Source: Pseudovibrio ascidiaceicola
Lineage (GTDB): Bacteria; Pseudomonadota; Alphaproteobacteria; Rhizobiales; Stappiaceae
DNA length: 64,000 nt
Direction of reading: 5' to 3'
NCBI RefSeq assembly: GCF_900114245.1
Contig: NZ_FOSK01000008.1
Span: 162,994-226,993 of the forward strand
The translations under genes were made by a program, and so were the position numbers. Shown here piece by piece: positions 8,059-17,819 of the stretch; position 1 is the stretch's first letter, and each line of letters begins with the position of its first letter. The notes below the pieces were generated by a model. That model was given only the letters and a program-made list of their open reading frames with translations, was not told the origin of the DNA and made no database searches.

Positions 8059-8706
8059 ATGGGAGCTGTCTCACAGGGTAACGAGCCTTCCATGGAGGAT
8101 ATCCTGAGCTCGATCCGCAAGATTATTTCGGATGACGAAGCGAGTGGCGCAGAACAGATGACAGATGCTGCATTGAGTGACGCGGACGCAGGTCGCGAAT
8201 TATCACAGGACGATCTAGATAAACTCTTTGATGATGCGCCAGCGGAAATGGAATCTGCTCCAGCACCTGAGCCTGAAGTGGTGAAGGACGCGGAGCCAGA
8301 CGTTCTGGAGCTGACGCAAAAAGAGCAGATCGACGAGCAATCCTCCTCATTGAAAATTATCGAAGGCCTTGCTGAGGAAGACAAGGAAGAGGATGGAGAC
8401 ATCGCTTTTCTTGATCAGCCAGGTCCTGAAGCGTTTGGGCTGAGCAGCATGGGGCAAGATGATATTCTTGAGCCTTCTGCTGCAAAAAGCCCGGCGGAAA
8501 CACTTATCTCAAGCGCGACGGATGAAGTTGTGTCCAGCGCCTTTAATGGTCTTGCCAACACGGTGCTGTCCAAGAACGCCCGTACGCTGGAAGACCTTGT
8601 GGCTGAGATGCTGCGCCCAATGCTGAAAGGCTGGCTCGACCAGCATCTGCCAAGTGTGGTGGAGCGGCTTGTGCGCCAAGAGATCGATCGCATCTCACGC
8701 AAATAA
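8059..8706 (+). CDS. popZ: PopZ-like polar organizing protein (DUF2497)
   Basis: A 215-residue acidic protein. The N-terminus PSMEDILSSIRKIISDD and the C-terminus LEDLVAEMLRPMLKGWLDQH...RLVRQEIDRISRK are the two conserved ends of the DUF2497/PopZ family; the middle is a disordered Glu/Asp/Pro-rich linker. In Caulobacter, PopZ assembles a matrix at the cell pole that anchors the ParB-parS complex and cell-cycle regulators, and the short N-terminal helix is the client-binding site. The gene lies upstream of valS, as in other alphaproteobacteria. The length is close to known PopZ proteins. The assignment is by family; localisation is inferred. Confidence 0.88.
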   Translation: MGAVSQGNEPSMEDILSSIRKIISDDEASGAEQMTDAALSDADAGRELSQDDLDKLFDDAPAEMESAPAPEPEVVKDAEPDVLELTQKEQIDEQSSSLKIIEGLAEEDKEEDGDIAFLDQPGPEAFGLSSMGQDDILEPSAAKSPAETLISSATDEVVSSAFNGLANTVLSKNARTLEDLVAEMLRPMLKGWLDQHLPSVVERLVRQEIDRISRK

Positions 8707-8914
8707 TCCTTTGGATGTGAGGGGAGAAGCGCTCCCCTTCACACATCCGCTCTCTGCTACTCTTTCTAAGAAAACCGTGTCAAAACTGATCTGTGGTGTG
8801 GGCTGTTTGGGTATTTGTCGCTCAAATCTGCTCTGTAACCGCATGAAAGGTTGACTTAGGCGAGTGCATCCGATTTACACCAGACAAACTCCATAAGTGG
8901 AAGAGCTTTTAGGT

Positions 8915-11752
8915 ATGCTGGATAAAACATATGAGGCGGCCTCTGTTGAGCCGCGGATTTACGACGCTTGGGAACAGGCAGGGGCCTTTAAGGCAGGGGC
9001 GGGCGCAGAAGATGGAGCTGCGACCTACTCAATCGTGATTCCGCCGCCGAATGTGACAGGCTCTCTACATATGGGCCACGCACTCAACAACACTCTGCAG
9101 GACATTATGGTTCGTTACCAGCGTATGCGCGGTCGCGACGTTCTGTGGCAGCCGGGTATGGACCACGCAGGTATTGCGACACAGATGGTCGTTGAACGCC
9201 AGATGGCTGCTGACGGCGGCAATATCACGCGTCGCGACCTTGGCCGTGAAGCGTTTATTGAGCGCGTCTGGAAATGGAAAGATGAGTCCGGCGGGATGAT
9301 CTTTAACCAGCTTAAGCGCCTTGGTGCGTCTTGTGACTGGTCCCGTGAGCGTTTCACCATGGACGAAGGCTTGTCCAAAGCCGTTCTGGAAGTGTTTGTT
9401 TCTCTTTACAAAGAAGACCTGATTTACAAGGACAAGCGCCTTGTGAACTGGGACCCTAAACTTCTGACTGCGATTTCCGATCTGGAAGTTGAACAGAAGG
9501 AGATGCAGGGCAACATGTGGCACTTCCGCTATCCGTTGGCGGATGGCGCGACGTATCAGCATCCTGTTGCGTTTGATGAAGACGGTAAGGCGACCGAGTT
9601 TGAGACGCGTGATTACATTGTGATTGCGACCACTCGCCCGGAAACCATGCTGGGTGATACTGCTGTTATCGTCCACCCTGATGATGAGCGCTTTAAAGAG
9701 CTGCAGGGCAAAGACATTATCCTTCCGCTGGTTGGTCGCCGTATTCCGATCATCGCGGATGACTATGTTGATCTTGAAACCGGTACGGGCGCAATGAAAG
9801 TGACGCCTGCGCACGATTTCAATGACTTTGACATTGGTAAGCGTCATTCCTTGCGTCAGATTTCCATCATGGACCGTGAAGCCAATATTGTTCTGCGTGA
9901 AGCAGAAGGCTTTATGGACGGATTGGAGCTGACTGATGAGCTCAACAAGACACTGGAAACACTTGAAGGTGTTGAGCGCTTTGCTGCTCGTAAGCTGATT
10001 GTTTCCATGCTGGATGAAAAAGGTCTGCTGGATGAGGTCGTTGATCACCTGAACATGGTTCCGCATGGTGACCGTGGCGGCGTGCCAATTGAGCCTATGC
10101 TGACTGATCAGTGGTATGTTGATGCCAAGACCATGGCTCAGCCTGCTATTGCCTCCGTTCGTGAAGGCCGTACCAAGTTTGTACCTGCTAACTGGGACAA
10201 GACCTATTACGAGTGGATGGATAATATCCAGCCATGGTGTATTTCCCGTCAGTTGTGGTGGGGACACCGTATACCTGCGTGGTATGGCCCGGAAGGCAAG
10301 TTCTTCGTTGAAAAGAGCGAAGAAGAAGCACTGGCTGTGGCTGCGGAGTTTTATGGCAAGCCTGTAAAGCTTATGGAACAGAACGACGCTATAGCTGCGC
10401 ATGATGCTGGTGAAGCCGACTTTGTTGCCATGTACCGTGATGAAGATGTTCTGGACACCTGGTTCTCTTCTGCGTTGTGGCCGTTCTCGACTATGGGCTG
10501 GCCGGATAAAACAGCTGAGCTTGCACGCTATTACCCAACGTCTGTTCTTGTTACCGGCTTTGACATCATCTTCTTCTGGGTTGCCCGCATGATGATGATG
10601 GGCAAGCACTACATGAAGACTGAGCCTTTCGACACGGTTTACATCCACGCCCTCGTTCGTGACGAGAATGGCGCGAAGATGTCCAAGTCCAAGGGCAACG
10701 TGATTGATCCGCTGGCGCTGATCGAAGAGTACAGTGCAGATGCTCTGCGCTTCACTCTGGCAGCCATGGCTGCACAGGGCCGTGATATCAAGCTGGCGAC
10801 CTCTCGTGTTGCTGGTTATCGTAACTTCACCACCAAGCTCTGGAACGTTTGCCGCTTTGCTGAGATGAACGAGTGTCATGCTGTAGACGGCTTTGACCCT
10901 GCGCTTGTTAAGCAGACCGTGAACCGCTGGATCGTGACTGAAACAAGCCGCGCTATTCGCGAAGTTTCTGAGGCGATTGATACGTACCGCTTCAACGATG
11001 CAGCTGGTGGTGCATACCGCTTTGTGTGGAACACATTCTGTGACTGGTACGTTGAGCTGACCAAGCCGATCTTCTACAGCGATGATGAAGCGGCTAAGGA
11101 AGAAGTTCGTGCCACAACAGCCTGGGCTCGTGATGAGATCCTGAAGCTTCTGCACCCATTCATGCCTTTCATTACGGAAGAGCTTTGGATGCGTACGGTT
11201 GAAGATGGCGAGAACAAGCGTGAGAAGCTTCTGGCGCTTTCTGCTTGGCCAACTTCCATTGGTGAAGATGGAGAGGCTGCTGCTGAGATCAACTGGCTGA
11301 TCGACATGATCGTCCAGATCCGCTCTGTTCGTTCTGAAATGAACGTTCCGGCTGGAGCGAAGGTTCCTGTTGTTCTGTGTGATGCTTCTGAGCAGACCAA
11401 GGCCCGTCTTGGTATCCACGAAGCAGCGATCATGAAGAACGCACGCGCTGAGACCGTGACAACTGCTGATGAGATCCCGCAGGGTTCTGCTCAGATTGTT
11501 GTTGGTGAAGCGACCGTTTGTCTGCCGCTTGCTGGTGTTATTGATCTGGATGCGGAAAAGGCCCGTCTTGGCAAGTCTTTGGACAAGATCGTTGGTGAAC
11601 TGACCAAGATTTCCAAGAAGCTGGAAAATGAGCGCTTCCTTGCAAAAGCTCCGGAAGAAGTTGTTGCTGCTGAAAAAGAGAAAGTGGCTGAACTTGCTGA
11701 GCGTAAGGAAAAGATGGAAGCCGCTCTGGAGCGCCTTGCTGCCCTGGGCTAA
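8915..11752 (+). CDS. valS: Valyl-tRNA synthetase
   Basis: A 945-residue class I aminoacyl-tRNA synthetase that charges tRNA-Val in the cytoplasm. The HIGH-type motif is PPPNVTGSLHMGHALN (HMGH at 52-55) and the KMSKS loop is GAKMSKSKGNVIDP near residue 590. The CP1 editing domain starts around 190-200 and carries TTRPETMLGDTAV. The C-terminal coiled coil, with a long Lys/Glu-rich stretch (about 880-945), is typical of ValS. I chose the ATG at 8915 (MLDKTYEAASVEPRIYDAW matches the usual start); an in-frame GTG at 8897 would add six residues. Confidence 0.96.
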   Translation: MLDKTYEAASVEPRIYDAWEQAGAFKAGAGAEDGAATYSIVIPPPNVTGSLHMGHALNNTLQDIMVRYQRMRGRDVLWQPGMDHAGIATQMVVERQMAADGGNITRRDLGREAFIERVWKWKDESGGMIFNQLKRLGASCDWSRERFTMDEGLSKAVLEVFVSLYKEDLIYKDKRLVNWDPKLLTAISDLEVEQKEMQGNMWHFRYPLADGATYQHPVAFDEDGKATEFETRDYIVIATTRPETMLGDTAVIVHPDDERFKELQGKDIILPLVGRRIPIIADDYVDLETGTGAMKVTPAHDFNDFDIGKRHSLRQISIMDREANIVLREAEGFMDGLELTDELNKTLETLEGVERFAARKLIVSMLDEKGLLDEVVDHLNMVPHGDRGGVPIEPMLTDQWYVDAKTMAQPAIASVREGRTKFVPANWDKTYYEWMDNIQPWCISRQLWWGHRIPAWYGPEGKFFVEKSEEEALAVAAEFYGKPVKLMEQNDAIAAHDAGEADFVAMYRDEDVLDTWFSSALWPFSTMGWPDKTAELARYYPTSVLVTGFDIIFFWVARMMMMGKHYMKTEPFDTVYIHALVRDENGAKMSKSKGNVIDPLALIEEYSADALRFTLAAMAAQGRDIKLATSRVAGYRNFTTKLWNVCRFAEMNECHAVDGFDPALVKQTVNRWIVTETSRAIREVSEAIDTYRFNDAAGGAYRFVWNTFCDWYVELTKPIFYSDDEAAKEEVRATTAWARDEILKLLHPFMPFITEELWMRTVEDGENKREKLLALSAWPTSIGEDGEAAAEINWLIDMIVQIRSVRSEMNVPAGAKVPVVLCDASEQTKARLGIHEAAIMKNARAETVTTADEIPQGSAQIVVGEATVCLPLAGVIDLDAEKARLGKSLDKIVGELTKISKKLENERFLAKAPEEVVAAEKEKVAELAERKEKMEAALERLAALG

Positions 11753-11780
11753 AGCTCTTACATCCTTTGAAATCTACAAA

Positions 11781-11808
11781 ACGCGGCTCCTCGAGGCCGC
11801 GTTTTTTT
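11781..11808 (+). terminator. Rho-independent terminator after valS
   Basis: ACGCGGC (11781-11787) pairs with GCCGCGT (11796-11802) and is followed by seven T. It also lies immediately after the end of the convergent MscS gene, where a shorter T-rich stretch on the other strand may give some termination. Confidence 0.9.
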
Positions 11809-11809
11809 G

Positions 11810-13897
11810 TTAGGCCTTCCTCTTTTTTTCCTTTGGAGTTTTGGTTTTGGGCTTAGACCCCGCTTGCGGGCTGGATTCTTGCTTCGGCTTCACCACAGGG
11901 GAGCTTGGTGTTTCTGGCGGTTGGAGGGCGCTGTTTTCGCCGTAGTTGGTGACGAAGGGGTGGGCGACTTCGATGTTTTGGTCTGAAATGAGTTTCAGGG
12001 TGCGGATGATGATGCTCTCCTGAATGGCGAGATACTCATCACGAGTTGCGGCCTGAACGCTGTCTTCGATCTGGATTACAATGCCGTTCTCATCAATGTT
12101 CTCGAGTCTCACCTTTGCTGCATCTGGTTGGGACAGCGGATGTTTGGCCAGCATTCGTTTGATCTTGGTGATGAGCTTTTCCAGTTGCTCTGCGCTGGTG
12201 TCGTACTTCAATGCAAATCTCAGAACGACGCGGAAGTGATCTTTCAGCGTGTAGTTCATGAAGTTCATCTTGGCGAGGTCGGCGTTAGGAATAGTGACCA
12301 GTGTTCTGTCCGTGGTTCTAATCCGAGTTGAGCGCATACCGATGGATTCCACGTGTCCGCGCACCTTGTTGAACTCGCAATAATCTCCGACACGGACAAT
12401 GCCGTCCGCATAGAGGATCAGTCCGCCGAGAAGGTTTTCGAGCGTGGGTTGAGCGGCCAGCGCGATCGCGAGACCGCCAACACTGATACCTGCGATGATG
12501 CCGTAGAGCGGGATATTCAGGCGGGTTGCGCCGTAAGTGAGCAAGATGAGGGCGCACAGGATGGCGAAGAACTGTGTTGCTGTGCGGATGATGCTGCGGT
12601 CGATGGAGGCTACGCCTCGGTTCTTGAGCAGCACCAGCTCGCTCAGGAGGCGCAGGACCTTGTAAATGATGACGGCGCCGCCAATCCAGACGAGCGTTTC
12701 GATGGTCAGGTCATAGACTTGCAGAACCGGGCCACCGATATTGATTTGATAGTCAGCCAAATAACGCAGGAAAATGAGAGAGCCGACAATGACGCCGGAA
12801 GTGATGATGCTGAGCACTTGCCGCCGAACCGGCTTTTTGCGATCTGGTAGGCGCCGCATGATGGTGATGAAGAAGAAAAGAATGACTGCGGCAATTGCTG
12901 TGATCAGGATCAGCGCGAACCATTGCCAGACGGCTTGTCCATAATACAGCTCCAATAGCCATGGAGGCTGGCTTTCAATCAGTGAGAACCAGGCTGGCGG
13001 AAGCAGGTGCCCAGGACTGCTGGCAAAGAAGTGATACAGGTCTTGCGGAATGGGAGAGCGGGACGGGAGCGCTTTGACTTCCTCATAAAACTCTGGAATC
13101 CGGTCCACTGTTTGTGCAGAGAAAACATACTCCCCTTGCTGCGGTCCTTCAGTCATCTTGGTGATGACGATTTGAGTGAATGGGATCGTCCAAGAGTTTT
13201 CTAAATCGGCCTGATTGAAGTCGTAAGTGCCTGCGGTCGTTCCGGGTATATCCGGGAAAGGCGGAAGTGGGATGCGGTCCAGTATCTCTTTGAGCTGCAG
13301 GACTAGCTCAAGTGATGTTTGCTGGCGTGTTGCGCTGGGGAGCCCGGAAAGATCAAAGCAGCCTCTGGCGCGTTCCAGAAGAATTTCGGCGAGATGGATC
13401 TTGTTTTGTATGTGCTCATGGTTCTTGCTCATGCCGAGCGTTTCCATAGAGAACGCCCCCATGCCGGTGTTCTCTTCATAAGCTTCCTGAATGAGGTGGT
13501 TTGTTTCCTCCATGATGTCGAGGAAGCTGTCCAGTGTTGCTCTTGGGGAGCTGGTGTCGGCAGGTGCGAGAGGGAACATCCCGATGATATCTTTTGCGCG
13601 GAACTCCATCAGCGGCATTGCTGGCATGCGTAGAGTCTCCGGCATGCCGTTCTCATCAGATGGCATTTCTGGCTTCTCGGAGGGAGCTTTCAGGATCTCT
13701 TTTTGCTGCTGTTTTATGTACTTTTGGTAGAGCGACTGGGCCGGTGCATGGCTGGGAAGTGCCACAAACAAAAGAACGCACAAAATCGCATAAATAACGC
13801 GCGCAACGCACAAATAACGCAAATCAACGCAAAGCACACTGGCGGCGCGGTATGTCCGTTGTTGTTGGGTTATCGGTTGCGGTTGCTCTGGTTGCAT
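11810..13897 (-). CDS. Mechanosensitive ion channel, MscS family
   Basis: A 695-residue inner-membrane channel. After a probable signal/anchor (IYAILCVLLFVALPSHAPAQS) comes a periplasmic domain of about 270 residues, then four to five membrane helices. The pore helix and beta-domain are typical of MscS: GIIAGISVGGLAIALAAQPTLENLLGG-type pore (near 470-500), then the YADGIVRVGDYCEF and VTIPNADLAKMNFMNYT motifs. The tail (QESSPQAGSKPKTKTPKEKKRKA region) is basic and disordered. Family members open under membrane tension to release solutes on hypo-osmotic shock; large periplasmic versions are less understood. The first 35 residues are encoded by a degenerate DNA repeat, so the true start may be an internal GTG (about residue 21). 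Confidence 0.85.
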   Translation of the reverse strand: MQPEQPQPITQQQRTYRAASVLCVDLRYLCVARVIYAILCVLLFVALPSHAPAQSLYQKYIKQQQKEILKAPSEKPEMPSDENGMPETLRMPAMPLMEFRAKDIIGMFPLAPADTSSPRATLDSFLDIMEETNHLIQEAYEENTGMGAFSMETLGMSKNHEHIQNKIHLAEILLERARGCFDLSGLPSATRQQTSLELVLQLKEILDRIPLPPFPDIPGTTAGTYDFNQADLENSWTIPFTQIVITKMTEGPQQGEYVFSAQTVDRIPEFYEEVKALPSRSPIPQDLYHFFASSPGHLLPPAWFSLIESQPPWLLELYYGQAVWQWFALILITAIAAVILFFFITIMRRLPDRKKPVRRQVLSIITSGVIVGSLIFLRYLADYQINIGGPVLQVYDLTIETLVWIGGAVIIYKVLRLLSELVLLKNRGVASIDRSIIRTATQFFAILCALILLTYGATRLNIPLYGIIAGISVGGLAIALAAQPTLENLLGGLILYADGIVRVGDYCEFNKVRGHVESIGMRSTRIRTTDRTLVTIPNADLAKMNFMNYTLKDHFRVVLRFALKYDTSAEQLEKLITKIKRMLAKHPLSQPDAAKVRLENIDENGIVIQIEDSVQAATRDEYLAIQESIIIRTLKLISDQNIEVAHPFVTNYGENSALQPPETPSSPVVKPKQESSPQAGSKPKTKTPKEKKRKA
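13773..13836. repeat. Degenerate AACGC-type short tandem repeat
   Basis: On the plus strand, AACGC occurs five to six times with AAAT/CAC spacers. It falls in the sequence coding for the MscS-family signal region. Confidence 0.5.
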
Positions 13898-14149
13898 CTA
13901 GGTCTCGGTTGATGTCAGTTTCCTGTTCTATGAAACCAGCCACTCAAGACCATTTGGACAATCCACGCCCTGTTATTTAAGTAAAATTTGCCGGTGGGTT
14001 ATCGTGGCTTTCGCGCAACGCCTGTGGGTTAGCTGAGATTCCTCAGCGATTGCCGCGTCTTTGCCTCGTTCTGGCCTTTTCCCCGTAGCATTCCAGTGCT
14101 AAGCCCTTTACAGCTCGGGCGTTTGAATCACTAGCTGCTGGAAATTTTT

Positions 14150-14695
14150 ATGGGTTTTACAATGCGTAAATATCTTGGGCGCGCTGCATCTTGCGCACTT
14201 GCTGCGTTGATCGGTGGGGCAGCGTTTGCATTGCCGGCTCAAGCTCAGACACCAATTAAAAACCCGGTTGCAGTGTTCAAAGGGCTGGATAAAATCACCG
14301 GCCGTATTACAACGTTTGATGTCTACATTGACGAGACAGTCCAGTTTGGTGCGCTTCAGGTGACGCCGCGCGTTTGCAATTCCCGGCCACGGACAGAGGC
14401 TTCTCAAACGACTGCGTTTATTGAGGTTGATGAACTTACGCTGGACAGCAAGGTTCGCCGGATCTTCAGTGGCTGGATGTTTGCAAGCAACCCTGGTGTG
14501 CATGCTGTTGAGCATAGCGTCTATGATATCTGGCTGATCAACTGTAAGAAGACAACTTCTGTGCCTCCGCCAGAAGGGTACGCTGGTCCAGCTGTTGACT
14601 TGGTCTCCGAAGAGGATGATCTGGCTGGAAAAGACTTTGTTTCTTCAGGGGAAATCCCGGTGCCACGACCGAAGGTTGTTGCAACACTGCGATAA
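14150..14695 (+). CDS. DUF2155 domain-containing secreted protein
   Basis: A 181-residue exported protein. The signal peptide (RAASCALAALIGGAAFALPAQA, cleaved before QTPIKNPVAVF) is clear. The mature part shows the DUF2155 pattern: FKGLDKITGRITTFDVYIDE, then FGALQVTPRVCNSRP and a conserved IFSGWMFASNPGVHAVEHSVYDIWLINC. Two cysteines (in RVCNSRP and INC) could form a disulfide. The family is common next to aat in Rhizobiales; here too it faces aat convergently. Its function is unknown; I infer a periplasmic location. An ATG at 14162 is an alternative start. Confidence 0.85.
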   Translation: MGFTMRKYLGRAASCALAALIGGAAFALPAQAQTPIKNPVAVFKGLDKITGRITTFDVYIDETVQFGALQVTPRVCNSRPRTEASQTTAFIEVDELTLDSKVRRIFSGWMFASNPGVHAVEHSVYDIWLINCKKTTSVPPPEGYAGPAVDLVSEEDDLAGKDFVSSGEIPVPRPKVVATLR

Positions 14696-14701
14696 ATAAT
14701 G

Positions 14702-14726
14702 CGGCCTCTCAGATGAGGCCGTTTTT
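14702..14726 (+). terminator. Rho-independent terminator after the DUF2155 gene
   Basis: CGGCCTC (14702-14708) and GAGGCCG (14715-14721) followed by TTTTT. The stem overlaps the last codons of the convergent aat gene. Confidence 0.88.
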
Positions 14727-15398
14727 GGTTTTAGTTGGAGCAGGGCGCATATCCTCGATGATCTGTAGAACCAGCTTGCCAGAGCTTTCTTGCGGCAACG
14801 CATGGAAATCTCCGTGAACCATCAAGGCATTTTCCAGCAGCTTGCCATATTGTTCTTTAGGAACTTCGGTCGCGCCGAACTGTTCCAGATGCTCTGTCAC
14901 GAACTGAGCGTCCAGTAACCTGTAGCCTCCATAGAGCAGGCGGCCATACAAATGTACAAGGGCAACCTTGGAGGCATCCCGCTCCAGCGAGAACATACTC
15001 TCCCCAAAGAACGCTCCGCCCAGAGATACACCGTAAAGGCCTCCAACAAGCTCGTCAGAAGCGTTGTAGACTTCGATTGTGTGGCAATACCCCATAGCAA
15101 AAAGCGCAGTGTAGAGCTTGCGGATCTCAGCGTTGATCCATGTCTCTTTGCGCTCTGAGGTGGTTGTCGCGCAGTGAGAGATTACTGCTTTGAAATCACG
15201 GGAGGCTCGAACGACAAATTTGTCGGAGCGGACGGTTCTTGCGAGCCGTTTGGGGATGTGAAATGAATCGAGCGGCAAGATACCTCGCCGCTCGGGATCA
15301 ATCCAGAAAAGATCAGGAGAGTCAGCAGTCTCAGCCATTGGAAAGATGCCACAAGCGTATGCTTTAAGCAGAATTTGTGGGGTAATCTTAAATTCCAT
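14709..15398 (-). CDS. aat: Leucyl/phenylalanyl-tRNA--protein transferase
   Basis: A 229-residue enzyme that moves Leu or Phe from charged tRNA to proteins with an N-terminal Arg or Lys, marking them for ClpS-ClpAP degradation (the N-end rule). The N-terminus [14 protein letters not shown] and the motifs [37 protein letters not shown] and [20 protein letters not shown] are diagnostic, and [19 protein letters not shown] closes the GNAT-like fold. It is 31 bp after accC on the same strand, so it is probably the last gene of the accB-accC-aat operon, a conserved alphaproteobacterial order. Confidence 0.95.
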   Translation of the reverse strand: MEFKITPQILLKAYACGIFPMAETADSPDLFWIDPERRGILPLDSFHIPKRLARTVRSDKFVVRASRDFKAVISHCATTTSERKETWINAEIRKLYTALFAMGYCHTIEVYNASDELVGGLYGVSLGGAFFGESMFSLERDASKVALVHLYGRLLYGGYRLLDAQFVTEHLEQFGATEVPKEQYGKLLENALMVHGDFHALPQESSGKLVLQIIEDMRPAPTKTKNGLI

Positions 15399-15429
15399 GC
15401 TGGTCTGCTTTTGACCTCCCTAAATCTCC

Positions 15430-16797
15430 TCAGTCTTCTTCGGAGTTCTGTGCTGCAATGTGCGCGTCCAGGAACTTCTCAAGCCAATGGATATCATAGG
15501 CGCCATTGGCGATATCCTGATTGTCCAGAAGCTCTGTGAAGAGCGGAACTGTTGTATTGATACCATCAACCACAAACTCGCTCAGAGCGCGACGCAGACG
15601 CATCATACATTCCACGCGGGTCCGGCCATGAACGATCAGCTTACCGATCAGGCTGTCATAATGCGGAGGAATTTTGTAGCCCTGATAAACGCCGGAATCT
15701 ACGCGCACGCCCAAGCCACCTGGTGGGTGGTAGTAGGTGATTGTGCCCGGAGATGGAGCAAAGGTCAGTGGATGTTCTGCATTGATACGGCACTCAATCG
15801 CATGACCGGAGAAGCGAACTTCATCCTGGCTGATTGAAAGAGTAGAGCCTCCAGCAATACGGATCTGTTCGATCACAAGATCAATGCCGGTGACCATCTC
15901 TGTTACAGGGTGTTCCACCTGCAAACGAGTGTTCATTTCAATGAAGTAGAACTCACCGTTTTCATAGAGGAATTCGATGGTGCCTGCGCCGCGATACTTG
16001 AGCTTACGCATAGCGTCTGCACAAACTTCGCCGATCTCCATACGTTGTTCTTCATTCAGCGCAGGGGATGGACACTCTTCGAATACCTTCTGATGGCGGC
16101 GCTGCAAGGAACAGTCGCGCTCACCAAGGTGGATCGCGTTGCCCTGACCGTCACCCAGAACCTGCACCTCAATGTGGCGTGGTTTGCCGAGGTACTTTTC
16201 CATGTACAGAGCATCATCGCCAAAGGCTGCTTTGGATTCGGAGCGTGCGGTTGAAATCGCAGTATCCAGATCTTCTGCTGTCAGAGCGACCTTCATGCCA
16301 CGGCCACCGCCGCCTGCTGCCGCTTTTACGAGAACCGGATAACCGATTTCCTTAGCGATTGCATGGACGTCGTCTTCAGGGGTGATGCCACCATCGGAAC
16401 CTGGCACAACTGGAATACCCAGTTCTTTTGCCGTGGTCTTTGCCTGAATCTTATCGCCCATCACACGGATGTGCTCTGAGGTAGGGCCGATAAAGGTGAT
16501 ACCGTGTGCCTCAAGAATTTCCGCAAAGCGTGCATTCTCGGAAAGGAAACCATAACCGGGATGCACAGCGTCGGCGCCAGTGATTTCACAGGCAGCCAGA
16601 ATTTGCGGGATATTGAGATAACTGTCACGCGCTACTGGCGGACCAATACAAACGCTTTCGTCAGCCAGACGCACGTGCATCGCATCTTCGTCAGCAGTAG
16701 AGTGGACCGCAACAGTGCGAATGCCAAGCTCTTTACATGCCCGAAGGATGCGGAGTGCGATCTCGCCGCGGTTTGCGATGAGGATCTTTGAGAACAT
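15430..16797 (-). CDS. accC: Biotin carboxylase subunit of acetyl-CoA carboxylase
   Basis: A 455-residue ATP-grasp enzyme. It carboxylates the biotin of AccB with bicarbonate and ATP, the first half-reaction of malonyl-CoA synthesis for fatty acids. The glycine-rich ATP loop is [14 protein letters not shown] (near 160-172); the motifs [20 protein letters not shown] and [15 protein letters not shown] contain the catalytic and metal-binding residues. The length matches stand-alone AccC and excludes a fused pyruvate or propionyl carboxylase. The gene starts 14 bp after accB and is translated from the same transcript. Confidence 0.96.
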   Translation of the reverse strand: MFSKILIANRGEIALRILRACKELGIRTVAVHSTADEDAMHVRLADESVCIGPPVARDSYLNIPQILAACEITGADAVHPGYGFLSENARFAEILEAHGITFIGPTSEHIRVMGDKIQAKTTAKELGIPVVPGSDGGITPEDDVHAIAKEIGYPVLVKAAAGGGGRGMKVALTAEDLDTAISTARSESKAAFGDDALYMEKYLGKPRHIEVQVLGDGQGNAIHLGERDCSLQRRHQKVFEECPSPALNEEQRMEIGEVCADAMRKLKYRGAGTIEFLYENGEFYFIEMNTRLQVEHPVTEMVTGIDLVIEQIRIAGGSTLSISQDEVRFSGHAIECRINAEHPLTFAPSPGTITYYHPPGGLGVRVDSGVYQGYKIPPHYDSLIGKLIVHGRTRVECMMRLRRALSEFVVDGINTTVPLFTELLDNQDIANGAYDIHWLEKFLDAHIAAQNSEED

Positions 16798-16811
16798 AGA
16801 GACTTCGCCTG

Positions 16812-17294
16812 TTATTCGATGATGATAAGTGGTTCGCCGAATTCAACTGGCTGACCATCTTCAACCAGAATTGCAGTCACAGTGCCTGACTTTGGTGAAG
16901 GGATCTGATTCATGGTCTTCATCGCTTCAATGATCAGAATGGTGTCGCCCTTCTTGATGGACTTACCTACTTCAATAAAGACTGACGCGCCTGGCTCTGG
17001 TGCCAGATAGGCTGTGCCAACCATTGGAGAAGTTACTGCGCCCGGATGATTTGCAGCATCTGCAGAAACTGCAATCTCTACAGGTGCAGCGGCTGCTGGT
17101 GCCGGTGCTGGAGCAGCGACAGGAGCAGGTGCTGCTACTGGTGCCACTGCACCCACTGTCAGCTGACGAGCGACACGAACGCGGAGATCTTTTTGTTCCA
17201 CCTCGATTTCGGTCAGGTTGGTTTCGTCCAGCACATTTGCAAGCTGGCGGATCATTTCCTGATCAAACTTAGTTTCTTTCGTCATCGTTTTCAT
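16812..17294 (-). CDS. accB: Biotin carboxyl carrier protein of acetyl-CoA carboxylase
   Basis: About 160 residues. The N-terminal domain ([20 protein letters not shown]) is followed by an Ala/Pro linker and the biotinyl domain, where the biotinylated lysine is the K of EAMKTMNQI and [14 protein letters not shown] begins the barrel. The ORF is open back to 17396, but the extra residues ([13 protein letters not shown]...) do not look like AccB; I chose the ATG at 17294, with another at 17285. It is the first gene of accB-accC-aat. In many related genomes aroQ lies just upstream; it does not here. Confidence 0.94.
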   Translation of the reverse strand: MKTMTKETKFDQEMIRQLANVLDETNLTEIEVEQKDLRVRVARQLTVGAVAPVAAPAPVAAPAPAPAAAAPVEIAVSADAANHPGAVTSPMVGTAYLAPEPGASVFIEVGKSIKKGDTILIIEAMKTMNQIPSPKSGTVTAILVEDGQPVEFGEPLIIIE

Positions 17295-17609
17295 CGTCCA
17301 GTTCGAAATGCCCTGACTAATGCCAGGAGCCTTCGGTTTGGCCCCCAAAGCGACTGTGCAGCAAGGATGGCCTTTTAATAATCTGTGAAAATCCAATTGC
17401 TCAGAGCAAATGCGGACTTTCTGACTGAATGAACTACGTAAGCAGTTGGTTATTAACTGCTTAGATAGCCATTAATTCTCTAGTTGCGAGATGCTGTCTT
17501 TTAAAAAGTATGCATCCGGAGTGCCTAGGCTGCGCATAAGGCAATATCATGTTTATTAGCGCAGAAAGGCACATAACGCTTTAGATTTACTCAGAAGTAC
17601 ACAAATGTA

Positions 17610-17625
17610 GTTGCGTCTACGCAAC
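17610..17625. promoter_or_regulatory. Perfect palindrome upstream of accB (candidate operator)
   Basis: GTTGCGT (17610-17616) and ACGCAAC (17619-17625) form 7-bp arms around CT. It is about 320 bp before the accB start. The regulator is unknown. Confidence 0.4.
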
Positions 17626-17723
17626 CAATCTGTTCTCAAAAACTCTGTGTAACAATCTAGGTTTACTTGACGTATTGGTAAAGTGTAGCCAGGCAAATAA
17701 ACATAACTGGCCCTCTTATATGG

Positions 17724-17761
17724 TCAGAGCGGACCAAGGAAAAGACCTTTGTCCGCTCTGA
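17724..17761. repeat. Long near-perfect inverted repeat downstream of the DsbA-like gene
   Basis: Arms of 16 bp (17724-17739 and 17746-17761) with one mismatch surround a six-base loop. It starts 58 bp after the stop of the DsbA-like gene, so it may end or stabilise that transcript, but neither strand has a U-tract. Confidence 0.65.
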
Positions 17762-17819
17762 GTTGAGTTCTTAAGGATAAAGCTGCGAAAATGCGTTGAT
17801 ATGCGCGGTTGAGATCAAT

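Larger units (their letters stand above)
17295..17819. other. 525-bp intergenic region upstream of accB
   Basis: No gene is seen. The region would hold the accB promoter (minus strand). It contains two symmetric elements listed separately, a 16-bp palindrome at 17610-17625 and a long hairpin at 17724-17761. I looked for aroQ motifs on both strands and found none. Confidence 0.55.

Noticed and set aside
9065..11419. A 784-residue frame on the minus strand
   Set aside because: It lies wholly within valS on the opposite strand; the valS motifs are unmistakable and the antisense frame is a shadow.
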